Shown here: positions 1 through 6,946 of the stretch, one piece after another
Layout of the letters: every line of letters begins with the position of its first letter
How positions within the stretch are numbered: position 1 is the first letter of the stretch
Origin: Hydrogenophaga sp.
Lineage (GTDB): Bacteria > Pseudomonadota > Gammaproteobacteria > Burkholderiales > Burkholderiaceae_C
Direction: 5' to 3'
Assembly: GCF_019635465.1 (NCBI RefSeq)
Contig: NZ_JAHBZK010000012.1
Location: 62,001-126,000, forward strand
Length of the DNA stretch: 64,000 nucleotides
Made by a program: the position numbers and the translations under genes
The notes under the pieces: generated by a model
Told to the model about the DNA's origin: nothing
Seen by the model: the letters and a program-made list of their open reading frames with translations, nothing else
Databases searched by the model: none

Positions 1-276
1 GCGGCCGCTTCTCCTGCCACCACTGCAGCCCCCGAACCCAAAGGCCATGTGGTCAAGTCGCCGATGGTGGGCACGTTCTACCGCGCCTCATCGCCCGGTG
101 CAAAGCCGTTTGTCGAGGTGGGCGACACCATCAAGGAAGGCGAGACCATCTGCATCGTGGAAGCCATGAAGATCCTCAACGAGATCGAAGCAGACAAGAG
201 CGGCACCGTCACCCAGATCCTGGTCCAGAACGGCCAGGCGGTGGAGTACGGTCAGCCCCTGTTCGTTATCGAGTGA
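1..276 (+). CDS. accB: Biotin carboxyl carrier protein of acetyl-CoA carboxylase, C-terminal part (5' end outside window)
   Basis: This is the carrier subunit of acetyl-CoA carboxylase. Its biotinyl-lysine shuttles CO2 from AccC to the carboxyltransferase in the first step of fatty acid synthesis. The reading frame is open from base 1 and runs through an Ala/Pro/Thr-rich linker into a complete lipoyl/biotinyl domain. The biotinylation motif EAMKI is visible, with the target lysine codon at 169-171, followed by NEIEADKSG. The N-terminal part is off the window, so the GTG at 49 is an internal valine and not a start. accC begins 13 bases downstream, the usual accBC operon arrangement. Confidence 0.97.
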   Translation, partial: AAASPATTAAPEPKGHVVKSPMVGTFYRASSPGAKPFVEVGDTIKEGETICIVEAMKILNEIEADKSGTVTQILVQNGQAVEYGQPLFVIE

Positions 277-289
277 GGGTCGACCGCCC

Positions 290-1639
290 ATGTTCAAGAA
301 GATCCTGATCGCCAACCGCGGCGAGATAGCGCTGAGGATTCAGCGTGCCTGCCGCGAGATGGGCATCAAGGCGGTGATGGTCTATTCGGAGGCCGATCGC
401 GACGCCAAGTACGTCAAGCTCGCAGACGAGGCCGTGTGCATCGGCCCTGCGCAGTCCGGGCAGAGCTACCTCAACATGCCGGCCATCATCTCGGCAGCCG
501 AAGTCACCGATGCCGAGGCCATCCACCCCGGCTATGGCTTCCTGTCCGAAAACGCCGACTTTGCCGAGCGCGTCGAGAAGAGCGGGTTCACCTTCATCGG
601 ACCGACTCCGGATTCGATCCGGCTTATGGGCGATAAGGTGTCGGCCAAGCAGGCGATGATCAAGGCGGGCGTGCCCTGCGTGCCTGGCTCCGATGGTGCC
701 TTGCCGGATGACCCTGTCGTCATCAAGCGCACCGCCAAGGCGGTCGGCTATCCGGTGATCATCAAGGCTGCGGGCGGCGGCGGTGGCCGTGGCATGCGGG
801 TGGTGCACACCGAAGCGGCGCTGCTGCACGCCGTGCAGACCACCAAGGCGGAAGCAGGCGCTGCGTTCGGCAACGCCGAGGTCTACATGGAGAAGTTTCT
901 CCAGAACCCGCGCCACATCGAAATCCAGGTGCTGGCCGATCAGCACCGAAACGCGGTGTACCTCGGTGAGCGCGACTGCTCCATGCAGCGCCGCCACCAG
1001 AAGGTGATCGAAGAAGCACCCGCTCCCGGCATTCCGCGTCGGCTGATCGAGAAGATTGGCGAGCGCTGCGCTGCAGCCTGCAAGAAGATCGGCTACCGCG
1101 GCGCCGGCACTTTCGAGTTCCTCTTCGAGAACGGCGAGTTCTATTTCATCGAGATGAACACCCGGGTGCAGGTCGAACATCCTGTGACCGAATGGATCAC
1201 CGGCATCGACATCGTGCGCACCCAGATTGCGGTGGCCGCGGGTGAGAAGCTGCCATTCACGCAACGGCAGATCCAGCTCAAAGGGCATGCCATCGAGTGC
1301 CGCGTGAACGCCGAAGACCCCTACAAGTTCACGCCGTCGCCCGGGCGCATCACGATGTGGCATTCCCCTGGCGGGCCGGGCGTGCGCGTGGACTCGCACG
1401 CGTACTCCAATTACTTCGTGCCCCCCAACTACGACTCCATGATCGGAAAGATCATCGTGCACGGTGACACTCGCGAGCAAGCGCTGGCGCGTATGCGCAC
1501 GGCCCTGGCAGAGATGGTGGTCGAGGGCATCAAGACCAATGTCCCGCTGCATCGGGAGCTGATGGTCGACGCCAACTTCGTGGCTGGCGGCACCAACATC
1601 CACTACCTTGAAGAGTGGCTGTCCCAACGTGAGCGCTGA
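290..1639 (+). CDS. accC: Acetyl-CoA carboxylase, biotin carboxylase subunit
   Basis: The enzyme carboxylates the biotin on AccB using ATP and bicarbonate. The 449-residue length is standard. It starts [20 protein letters not shown], the classical N-terminus. The ATP-grasp glycine-rich loop ([10 protein letters not shown], about residues 162-171) and the catalytic/metal-binding stretch [14 protein letters not shown] (about residues 287-300) are intact. A GAGGG-like ribosome site lies between the accB stop and the ATG. It is cotranscribed with accB. A terminator-like hairpin follows 16 bases after the stop. Confidence 0.98.
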   Translation: MFKKILIANRGEIALRIQRACREMGIKAVMVYSEADRDAKYVKLADEAVCIGPAQSGQSYLNMPAIISAAEVTDAEAIHPGYGFLSENADFAERVEKSGFTFIGPTPDSIRLMGDKVSAKQAMIKAGVPCVPGSDGALPDDPVVIKRTAKAVGYPVIIKAAGGGGGRGMRVVHTEAALLHAVQTTKAEAGAAFGNAEVYMEKFLQNPRHIEIQVLADQHRNAVYLGERDCSMQRRHQKVIEEAPAPGIPRRLIEKIGERCAAACKKIGYRGAGTFEFLFENGEFYFIEMNTRVQVEHPVTEWITGIDIVRTQIAVAAGEKLPFTQRQIQLKGHAIECRVNAEDPYKFTPSPGRITMWHSPGGPGVRVDSHAYSNYFVPPNYDSMIGKIIVHGDTREQALARMRTALAEMVVEGIKTNVPLHRELMVDANFVAGGTNIHYLEEWLSQRER

Positions 1640-2561
1640 GCACGACGCCACCCCGACCCGGCCGCAGGCCGGGTCTTTGTTTGAGCTGGTGCTGCTGGTC
1701 CCAGAGGCGGCGGTGGAGCCCGTGGGCGACGCGCTGGACGCACTGGACGCGCTCAGCACCTCGGTCGAGGACGCCGACGCCATGACGCAGGCCGAGCAGG
1801 CCCTGTTTGGCGAGCCGGGCATGCCACCGCCCAAAGAAGGTTGGCAGCGATCCAGGGTGGTCGCGCTGTTTGTTGACGAGGCCGCCGCACGGGAAGCTGC
1901 CCAGCTGTTGCAGGCGCAGGATTTCTTCACCGAATGCCTGGTACAGGGCATCCGTGTCGTCGCCGATCAGGACTGGGTTCGGCTGACGCAATCGCAGTTC
2001 GAGCCGGTGGAGATCACGTCAACGTTCTGGATCGTGCCCACCTGGCACGAACCTCCCGCGCAAGCTGAGCAAGTCATTCGGCTGGATCCAGGGCTGGCCT
2101 TTGGCACCGGTACACACCCCACCACGCGCATGTGCCTGCGGTGGATCGCGCGCCACGCGCCGGTCGGTCCGCGCGTGCTGGACTACGGATGCGGCTCGGG
2201 CATTCTGGCCATTGGTGCGTCCAAGCATGGGGCCCGCGAGGTGATGGGCGTCGACATCGACCCCGCGGCCGTCGAAGCCACGCGACTCAATGCCGAGGCC
2301 AACCATGCGCCCATGGTGGCGGGCATGCCCGATCTCGCACATGGCGAGCACGACCTGGTGTTGGCCAACATTCTGGCGACGCCGCTCAAGGTGTTGGCAC
2401 CGCTGCTGTGCGCCCATGTGCGATCAGGGGGGCATCTGGTGCTGGCGGGCATCTTGGCACGCCAGTCGGACGAGCTCAAGGAGGCTTATGCACCGTGGGT
2501 CGCGCTGGATGTGCGCGATGAAGAAGATGGGTGGGTACTGATGACGGCCCGCAAGGCTTGA
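1629..2561 (+). CDS. prmA: Ribosomal protein L11 methyltransferase
   Basis: PrmA trimethylates ribosomal protein L11 using S-adenosylmethionine. The class I methyltransferase motif [15 protein letters not shown] and the family motif LANILATPL are present, and the C-terminus [10 protein letters not shown] fits. The start is uncertain. The family N-terminus (FELVLLVPE) would correspond to a TTG at 1677 that has no ribosome site and lies inside the T-tract of a hairpin. The GTG at 1629, in frame, overlaps the accC stop by 11 bases and would allow translational coupling, so I chose it. Either way the hairpin at 1655-1682 sits at the very 5' end of this gene. The neighbours accC and the zinc-ribbon gene are on the same strand. 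Confidence 0.93.
   Translation: MSAEHDATPTRPQAGSLFELVLLVPEAAVEPVGDALDALDALSTSVEDADAMTQAEQALFGEPGMPPPKEGWQRSRVVALFVDEAAAREAAQLLQAQDFFTECLVQGIRVVADQDWVRLTQSQFEPVEITSTFWIVPTWHEPPAQAEQVIRLDPGLAFGTGTHPTTRMCLRWIARHAPVGPRVLDYGCGSGILAIGASKHGAREVMGVDIDPAAVEATRLNAEANHAPMVAGMPDLAHGEHDLVLANILATPLKVLAPLLCAHVRSGGHLVLAGILARQSDELKEAYAPWVALDVRDEEDGWVLMTARKA
1655..1682 (+). terminator. Terminator-like hairpin at the accC/prmA junction
   Basis: A perfect 9-bp stem (GACCCGGCC at 1655-1663, GGCCGGGTC at 1667-1675) with loop GCA is followed by TTTGTTT. This is the form of a Rho-independent terminator for accBC. It lies in the first codons of prmA if that gene starts at 1629. Termination is inferred from the structure alone. 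Confidence 0.7.
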
Positions 2562-2597
2562 GGTCCGGTTCGCGCGGTCAACCGCCATAATCGGCGC

Positions 2598-3884
2598 ATG
2601 AGTTTCACCACCCGCTGTCCCGCTTGCGGCACGATGTTCCGCGTGGTGGCCGACCAACTCAAGATATCGGATGGCTGGGTTCGCTGCGGGCATTGCTCTG
2701 ACGTTTTTGATGCCACGGTGCATTTGTCCCCATGGTCGTCTGAGCAGACCAAGGCGGTAGCGACCGAACCCGTGCGAGCGAACGCCGTGGCAACGGCGGT
2801 CGAGCGCGCGCAGGCGGTGCAGCGACCCGCGGCTGCGAGCCTTTCGCCACCGCCACCGCCACCACCTGCCCCAAACCTTGCATCGGTGGACGCTTCCGCC
2901 ATGCCGTCGGCCGAGCCGGTCGCCGAAATTGCGCCGACGGTTCCATTGGCACCCGCTGAGGCAGAAGTACCCGCCGACGACGATCTGCGCGCCTGGTTTG
3001 GCGATGGGCCACTGGAGCCGCCAGCACCTGCCGACGTTGAAGAGGTGCCGGCGGAAGAGGTTGCTCCGCTGGCGGCTGAGCCGACTGAGCAGGCAGACAT
3101 TGCACCGGAGCCGTCGGCAGACCCGCCTCCTGCCGACATGCCCGATGCGGCACCACTCACCGAGAACGAGCAGGCTTCTCCTGCCAGCGACAGCGATGGG
3201 CTTTCGCCCGAGTTTCAGGCTGAATTGCAGCGCTTCGTGCAAAGTGCGCGCGAAGTGCCCATGGCCGCCCCGGGGCTGGTTCGACCGGATGTTGTAGAAA
3301 AAGTGGCGAGCGAAGCCGCCCAATCGTCGACCTCATCGGATGACGACACCGACGACGCCACCGTCGTGCCGGGTTTCGTGCAGCAAGCCCAACGCCAGGC
3401 GTTCTGGACCTCTGGGGCGATGCGCGGCTTGTTGTCGTTGGTGGTGCTGCTGCTTGGCCTCGTTCTGCTGGGGCAGTGGGGCATTCAGCATCGGCACACG
3501 CTGGTGGCTGAACATCCCGAATGGCGACCCTGGGTGGTGCAGGCGTGTGGGTACCTCGGTTGCGATCTTTCACCCGCACACCGCATCAATGCGGTCGAGA
3601 TCGAAAGCGCGCAACTGGTGCGCCGCCTCGGCAACTTCTATTCGTTCGATTTCGTGCTGCGCAATCGCGCACCTGTAGAAGTTGCTCCTCCGGCGCTGGA
3701 GCTGACGCTGACGAACACCACGGATCAGCCGGTGCTGCGCCGGGTGTTTCTTCCGTCTGACTGGCCGGATGCACCGCTTGCGCTGCCGGCGCAAGGCACT
3801 GTGTCGGTCAGCTTGCGATTGGCGATTGCTCTCGACGAGGGTGCGCCGACCGCAGGCTACCGGGCGCTCGTTTTCTACCCCTGA
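2598..3884 (+). CDS. Zinc-ribbon and DUF3426 domain membrane protein
   Basis: Function unknown. The N-terminus carries an MJ0042-type zinc ribbon with cysteines C7, C10, C30 and C33 (RCPACG ... RCGHCS). A long Ala/Pro/Glu-rich acidic linker (about residues 50-225) follows, then a single membrane segment (about residues 277-296). The roughly 130-residue C-terminal domain matches the DUF3426 pattern. This predicts a cytoplasmic zinc ribbon and linker with a periplasmic C-terminal domain. The same gene commonly follows prmA in betaproteobacteria (family knowledge). A CATAAT hexamer lies only 6 bases before the ATG, so the transcript may be almost leaderless. Confidence 0.88.
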   Translation: MSFTTRCPACGTMFRVVADQLKISDGWVRCGHCSDVFDATVHLSPWSSEQTKAVATEPVRANAVATAVERAQAVQRPAAASLSPPPPPPPAPNLASVDASAMPSAEPVAEIAPTVPLAPAEAEVPADDDLRAWFGDGPLEPPAPADVEEVPAEEVAPLAAEPTEQADIAPEPSADPPPADMPDAAPLTENEQASPASDSDGLSPEFQAELQRFVQSAREVPMAAPGLVRPDVVEKVASEAAQSSTSSDDDTDDATVVPGFVQQAQRQAFWTSGAMRGLLSLVVLLLGLVLLGQWGIQHRHTLVAEHPEWRPWVVQACGYLGCDLSPAHRINAVEIESAQLVRRLGNFYSFDFVLRNRAPVEVAPPALELTLTNTTDQPVLRRVFLPSDWPDAPLALPAQGTVSVSLRLAIALDEGAPTAGYRALVFYP

Positions 3885-3902
3885 CCGACTGAGATACTGA
3901 CC

Positions 3903-4799
3903 ATGGCCATTCTTGTTTGCGGCTCGCTTGCCTTCGACACCATCATGACCTTCGAGGGCCGATTCGCCGATCAGATCCTGCCCGATCAACTGCACATACT
4001 GAACGTGTCGTTTCTGGTGCCGGGCCTTCGACGCGACTTTGGTGGCTGCGCGGGCAACATTGCCTACGGACTTCGTCAGCTGGGCAGTGATGCGGTCCCA
4101 CTGGCTGCGTTGGGCAACGATGGCACCGACTACCTCGCCCGCATGCAGGCGTTGGGTGTGGACACCGCACACGTGGTGAGTGTGAGCGAGTCCTACACCG
4201 CGCAGGCCATGATCATGACCGACAAGGACAACAACCAGATCACGGCATTCCACCCTGGTGCCATGTCGTTCGCGCACCAGAATCCGGTGCCTTCGCGCAG
4301 CGACCTGGCGCTGGCCATTGTTGCGCCGGACGGGCGTGACGCCATGCTGTCCCACGCAGCGCAGCTCAAGGCCGCGGGCATTCCCTTCGTGTTCGACCCG
4401 GGCCAGGGTCTACCCATGTTCAACGGCGAAGAACTGCGAAACTTCATCGAACAAGCGAGTTGGGTGGCCGTCAACGACTACGAAGGTCGCATGTTGTGCG
4501 ATCGGACAGGGTGGACGTTGGCTGAGGTGTCGCAACGCGTGAAGGGCTTGATCGTCACGCTGGGCGAGCAGGGTTGCGATGTGTGGGAGGTGGGGGTTGC
4601 CATGCGTGTTGCCGGTGTTGCGGCAGCGGCTGTGGTCGATCCCACAGGATGTGGCGATGCATTTCGAGCGGCACTGTTGCATGGTTTGTCGCAAGGCTGG
4701 CCATTGCAGCGTTGTGCCCAACTCGGCAATCAAATGGGAGCTCTCAAGATTGCGGTGCGCGGCCCGCAGAACTACTCAGTTGAGAGCCTTGTGCGATGA
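3903..4799 (+). CDS. PfkB-family carbohydrate (adenosine/ribokinase-like) kinase
   Basis: This is a 298-residue member of the ribokinase/PfkB superfamily. The N-terminal GGCAGNIAYGLRQLG substrate-binding pattern and the C-terminal signature DPTGCGDAF (about residues 246-254, the Asp of GxGD being the catalytic base) are present. These enzymes phosphorylate sugars or nucleosides with ATP. The exact substrate cannot be read from the sequence; adenosine or ribose are the usual guesses. It follows the DUF3426 gene by 18 bases on the same strand. It ends facing the histone-like gene, with a hairpin between the two. Confidence 0.9.
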   Translation: MAILVCGSLAFDTIMTFEGRFADQILPDQLHILNVSFLVPGLRRDFGGCAGNIAYGLRQLGSDAVPLAALGNDGTDYLARMQALGVDTAHVVSVSESYTAQAMIMTDKDNNQITAFHPGAMSFAHQNPVPSRSDLALAIVAPDGRDAMLSHAAQLKAAGIPFVFDPGQGLPMFNGEELRNFIEQASWVAVNDYEGRMLCDRTGWTLAEVSQRVKGLIVTLGEQGCDVWEVGVAMRVAGVAAAAVVDPTGCGDAFRAALLHGLSQGWPLQRCAQLGNQMGALKIAVRGPQNYSVESLVR

Positions 4800-4830
4800 A
4801 CTTACCTGGCTGAGCCTGGGTTCGGTCAAG

Positions 4831-4862
4831 AAAAAAGCCCGGCGCTTTCGCAGCCGGGCTTT
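4831..4862 (-). terminator. Rho-independent terminator of the histone-like gene
   Basis: The minus strand shows a 10-bp stem (AAAGCCCGGC / GCCGGGCTTT, 4834-4843 with 4853-4862) followed by a run of six T (A4831-A4836 on plus). It lies 19 bases beyond the stop of the minus-strand gene and between convergent genes. Confidence 0.85.
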
Positions 4863-4880
4863 CAGATCAACCGTGAATGC

Positions 4881-5387
4881 TCAGGGCTTGCTGGACGTCG
4901 GAAACGGCCAAGCGGCTTGAGGATTCAGTTTGGTCTGAGCGGCAGGTGCCGCAGCGGGAGCAGGGGCAGCCGGCGCCTTGGCCGGCTTAGCTTTTTTTGC
5001 GGGGGCCGCCTTTTTCGCAGGGGCCTTCTTCGCAGCTGCCTTTTTCGCCGGGGCTTTCTTGGCCGGCGCCTTCTTGGCAACGACTTTCTTCGCCGGTGCT
5101 TTCTTGGCTACGGCTTTCTTTGCCGGTGCCTTCTTGGCAGCGACTTTCTTCGCCGGCGCCTTCTTGGCTACGGCTTTCTTCGCCGGTGCCTTCTTGGCAG
5201 CGACTTTCTTCGCCGGCGCCTTCTTGGCTACGGCTTTCTTCGCCGGTGCCTTCTTGGCAGCGACTTTCTTCGCCGGTGCCTTCTTGGCGACGACTTTCTT
5301 CGCCGGTGCCTTCTTGGCAGCGACTTTCTTCGCCGGTGCCTTCTTCGCCGCGGCCTTCTTGGCCGGGGCCTTCTTCGCAGTTGCCAT
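4881..5387 (-). CDS. Histone H1-like, lysine/alanine/proline-repeat DNA-binding protein
   Basis: A 168-residue protein made almost wholly of [10 protein letters not shown] / [10 protein letters not shown] decapeptide repeats. It resembles the C-terminal tail of eukaryotic H1 and bacterial HctB/AlgP-type proteins, which bind and compact DNA (family knowledge). The non-repetitive C-terminus [15 protein letters not shown] resembles the tail of such proteins in Comamonadaceae. The ATG at 5387 is preceded by AAGGAGAA at proper spacing, so I prefer it to an ATG 18 bases upstream. The repeat is also a DNA-level tandem repeat (5041-5340), so repeat number may vary between strains. Confidence 0.9.
   Translation of the reverse strand: MATAKKAPAKKAAAKKAPAKKVAAKKAPAKKVVAKKAPAKKVAAKKAPAKKAVAKKAPAKKVAAKKAPAKKAVAKKAPAKKVAAKKAPAKKAVAKKAPAKKVVAKKAPAKKAPAKKAAAKKAPAKKAAPAKKAKPAKAPAAPAPAAAPAAQTKLNPQAAWPFPTSSKP
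5041..5340 (-). repeat. Coding tandem repeat of about 30/60 bp inside the histone-like gene
   Basis: Units such as TTCTTGGCAGCGACTTTCTT (plus strand) recur every 60 bases, alternating with TTCTTGGCTACGGCTTTCTT. They encode the AKKAPAKK decapeptides. Identity between neighbouring 60-base units is near perfect at 5131-5280. Confidence 0.9.
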
Positions 5388-5416
5388 TGCTTTCTCCTTG
5401 ATCAAGTTGCAAAGAG

Positions 5417-5495
5417 CACTTCAGCCGGTCAGATGGCCGGTGAAGTGATTCAATGCCCTGAAGTACCGCAGCATTGCCGCGGCCACCTTCAGGGC
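5417..5495. repeat. Two inverted repeats in the 5' region of the histone-like gene
   Basis: The first has arms CACTTCA (5417-5423) and TGAAGTG (5441-5447), with inner CCGG pairs. The second has arms GCCCTGAAG (5455-5463) and CTTCAGGGC (5487-5495), with a GC-rich inner segment. They lie 30-110 bases upstream of the histone-like start and after the nrdB stop. They could be leader structures, operators or a terminator remnant. No T-run is present. Confidence 0.55.
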
Positions 5496-5614
5496 ACTGA
5501 ACCCGGGGTCAAATCAGCCGTTGCGTCTTGGCGCCTGTCGGACTGACTTGTTGAAACGATGCATGCGTCGATGCGCGATATGGGTAGGCAATGCGAGAGG
5601 ACCCCGATCGGAGT

Positions 5615-6799
5615 TCAATCCCAGGACAGTGCGCCACCCGATTGGTATTCGATGACCCGTGTTTCGAAAAAATTGCGTTCCTTCTTGAGATCGATCATCT
5701 CGCTCATCCAGGGGAACGGGTTCTCCTCGTTCGGGAACAGGGGCTCAAGACCGATCTGCGTCGCACGGCGGTTGGCGATGTAGCGCAGATAACCTTTGAA
5801 CATGGATGCGTTGAGGCCCAGCACGCCACGGGGCATGGTGTCCTCGGCATAGCGGTACTCAAGCTCGACGGCTTTTTCGAACAAGGCCTTGATCTCTGCC
5901 TTGAACTGAGGCGTCCACAGCATTGGATTTTCGAGCTTGATCGCGTTGATCAGGTCGATGCCGAAATTGCAATGCATGGACTCGTCGCGCAGGATGTACT
6001 GGTACTGCTCGGCGGCCCCGGTCATCTTGTTCTGGCGACCCAACGCCAGGATCTGCGTGAAGCCGACGTAGAAGAACAGACCTTCCATCAGGCAGGCAAA
6101 GACGATCAAGGACTTCAGAAGCGTCTGATCGTTCTCGGGCGTGCCGGTCGTGAAGGTGGGATCCATGATCGCGTCAATGAACGGGATCAGGAACTCGTCC
6201 TTGTCGCGAATGGACTGCACCTCGTTGTAGGCGTTGAAGATCTCGCCTTCGTCCAGTCCCAGGGACTCGACGATGTACTGATACGCGTGCGTGTGGATGG
6301 CTTCTTCAAAAGCCTGGCGCAGCAGGAACTGCCGGCACTCGGGCGCCGTGATGTGGCGATAGGTGCCCAACGTGATGTTGTTGGCCGCCAGCGAATCGGC
6401 CGTCACGAAGAAGCCCAGATTGCGCTTGACGATGCGACGCTCGTCTTCGCTCAGGCCGTTGGGGTCTTTCCAGAGCGCGATGTCGCGGCTCATGTTCACT
6501 TCCTGCGGCATCCAGTGGTTGGCGCAGGTGGCGAGGTACTTTTCCCAGGCCCACTTGTACTTGAACGGTACCAACTGGTTGACGTCGGTCTGGCCGTTGA
6601 TGATGCGCTTGTCGGCGACGTTGATGCGTCGGTGCGTACCTGCATCGGCTCGCGCAGAAGTGGCAGGCATCGAAGTTTGTGCGGAGACGGCGGCGGTGGC
6701 CTCACCAACAGATGAGACTTGCAAGCCCGGCTGGCCGGAGGGGCGAGGGCTTTGCGGCGGCGTCGAGAGAGGCGTTGCGGGGTCTTCCCAGGTCAACAT
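5615..6799 (-). CDS. nrdB: Class I ribonucleotide reductase, beta (radical) subunit
   Basis: The small subunit carries the di-iron centre and tyrosyl radical for reduction of ribonucleotides to deoxyribonucleotides. All expected ligands are visible: D135, E166, H169, E239, E273 and H276. The radical tyrosine Y173 lies four residues after H169, as in the E. coli H118/Y122 pair. The 394 residues include about 55 N-terminal Ser/Pro/Ala-rich residues not needed for the fold, so the true start could be a little downstream. No strong ribosome site precedes the chosen ATG. It lies 147 bases downstream of nrdA and has its own promoter candidate. Confidence 0.96.
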   Translation of the reverse strand: MLTWEDPATPLSTPPQSPRPSGQPGLQVSSVGEATAAVSAQTSMPATSARADAGTHRRINVADKRIINGQTDVNQLVPFKYKWAWEKYLATCANHWMPQEVNMSRDIALWKDPNGLSEDERRIVKRNLGFFVTADSLAANNITLGTYRHITAPECRQFLLRQAFEEAIHTHAYQYIVESLGLDEGEIFNAYNEVQSIRDKDEFLIPFIDAIMDPTFTTGTPENDQTLLKSLIVFACLMEGLFFYVGFTQILALGRQNKMTGAAEQYQYILRDESMHCNFGIDLINAIKLENPMLWTPQFKAEIKALFEKAVELEYRYAEDTMPRGVLGLNASMFKGYLRYIANRRATQIGLEPLFPNEENPFPWMSEMIDLKKERNFFETRVIEYQSGGALSWD

Positions 6800-6821
6800 A
6801 GATATCGGTCCGATTCAGCGA

Positions 6822-6849
6822 ATTATCAAAGTGTCTGTGCGAATTGCAA
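6822..6849 (-). promoter_or_regulatory. Candidate sigma-70 promoter for nrdB
   Basis: On the minus strand, TTGCAA (6844-6849) and GATAAT (6822-6827) are separated by 16 bases. They lie about 25 bases upstream of the nrdB ATG. This would allow expression of nrdB independent of nrdA read-through. Confidence 0.5.
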
Positions 6850-6946
6850 AGCAATCAGAGCGCGTGCATCCCGATTTTGTTGCGGTGTTGCATCGAATGA
6901 ATCGCTGCAATGCATCGCAACGTGCATCGCATGCACGCGTTTCCAA

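Noticed and set aside
5041-5340. A repeat array that could be taken for CRISPR
   Set aside because: The repeats are contiguous, without spacers, and encode AKKAPAKK decapeptides in a gene with a ribosome site and terminator.
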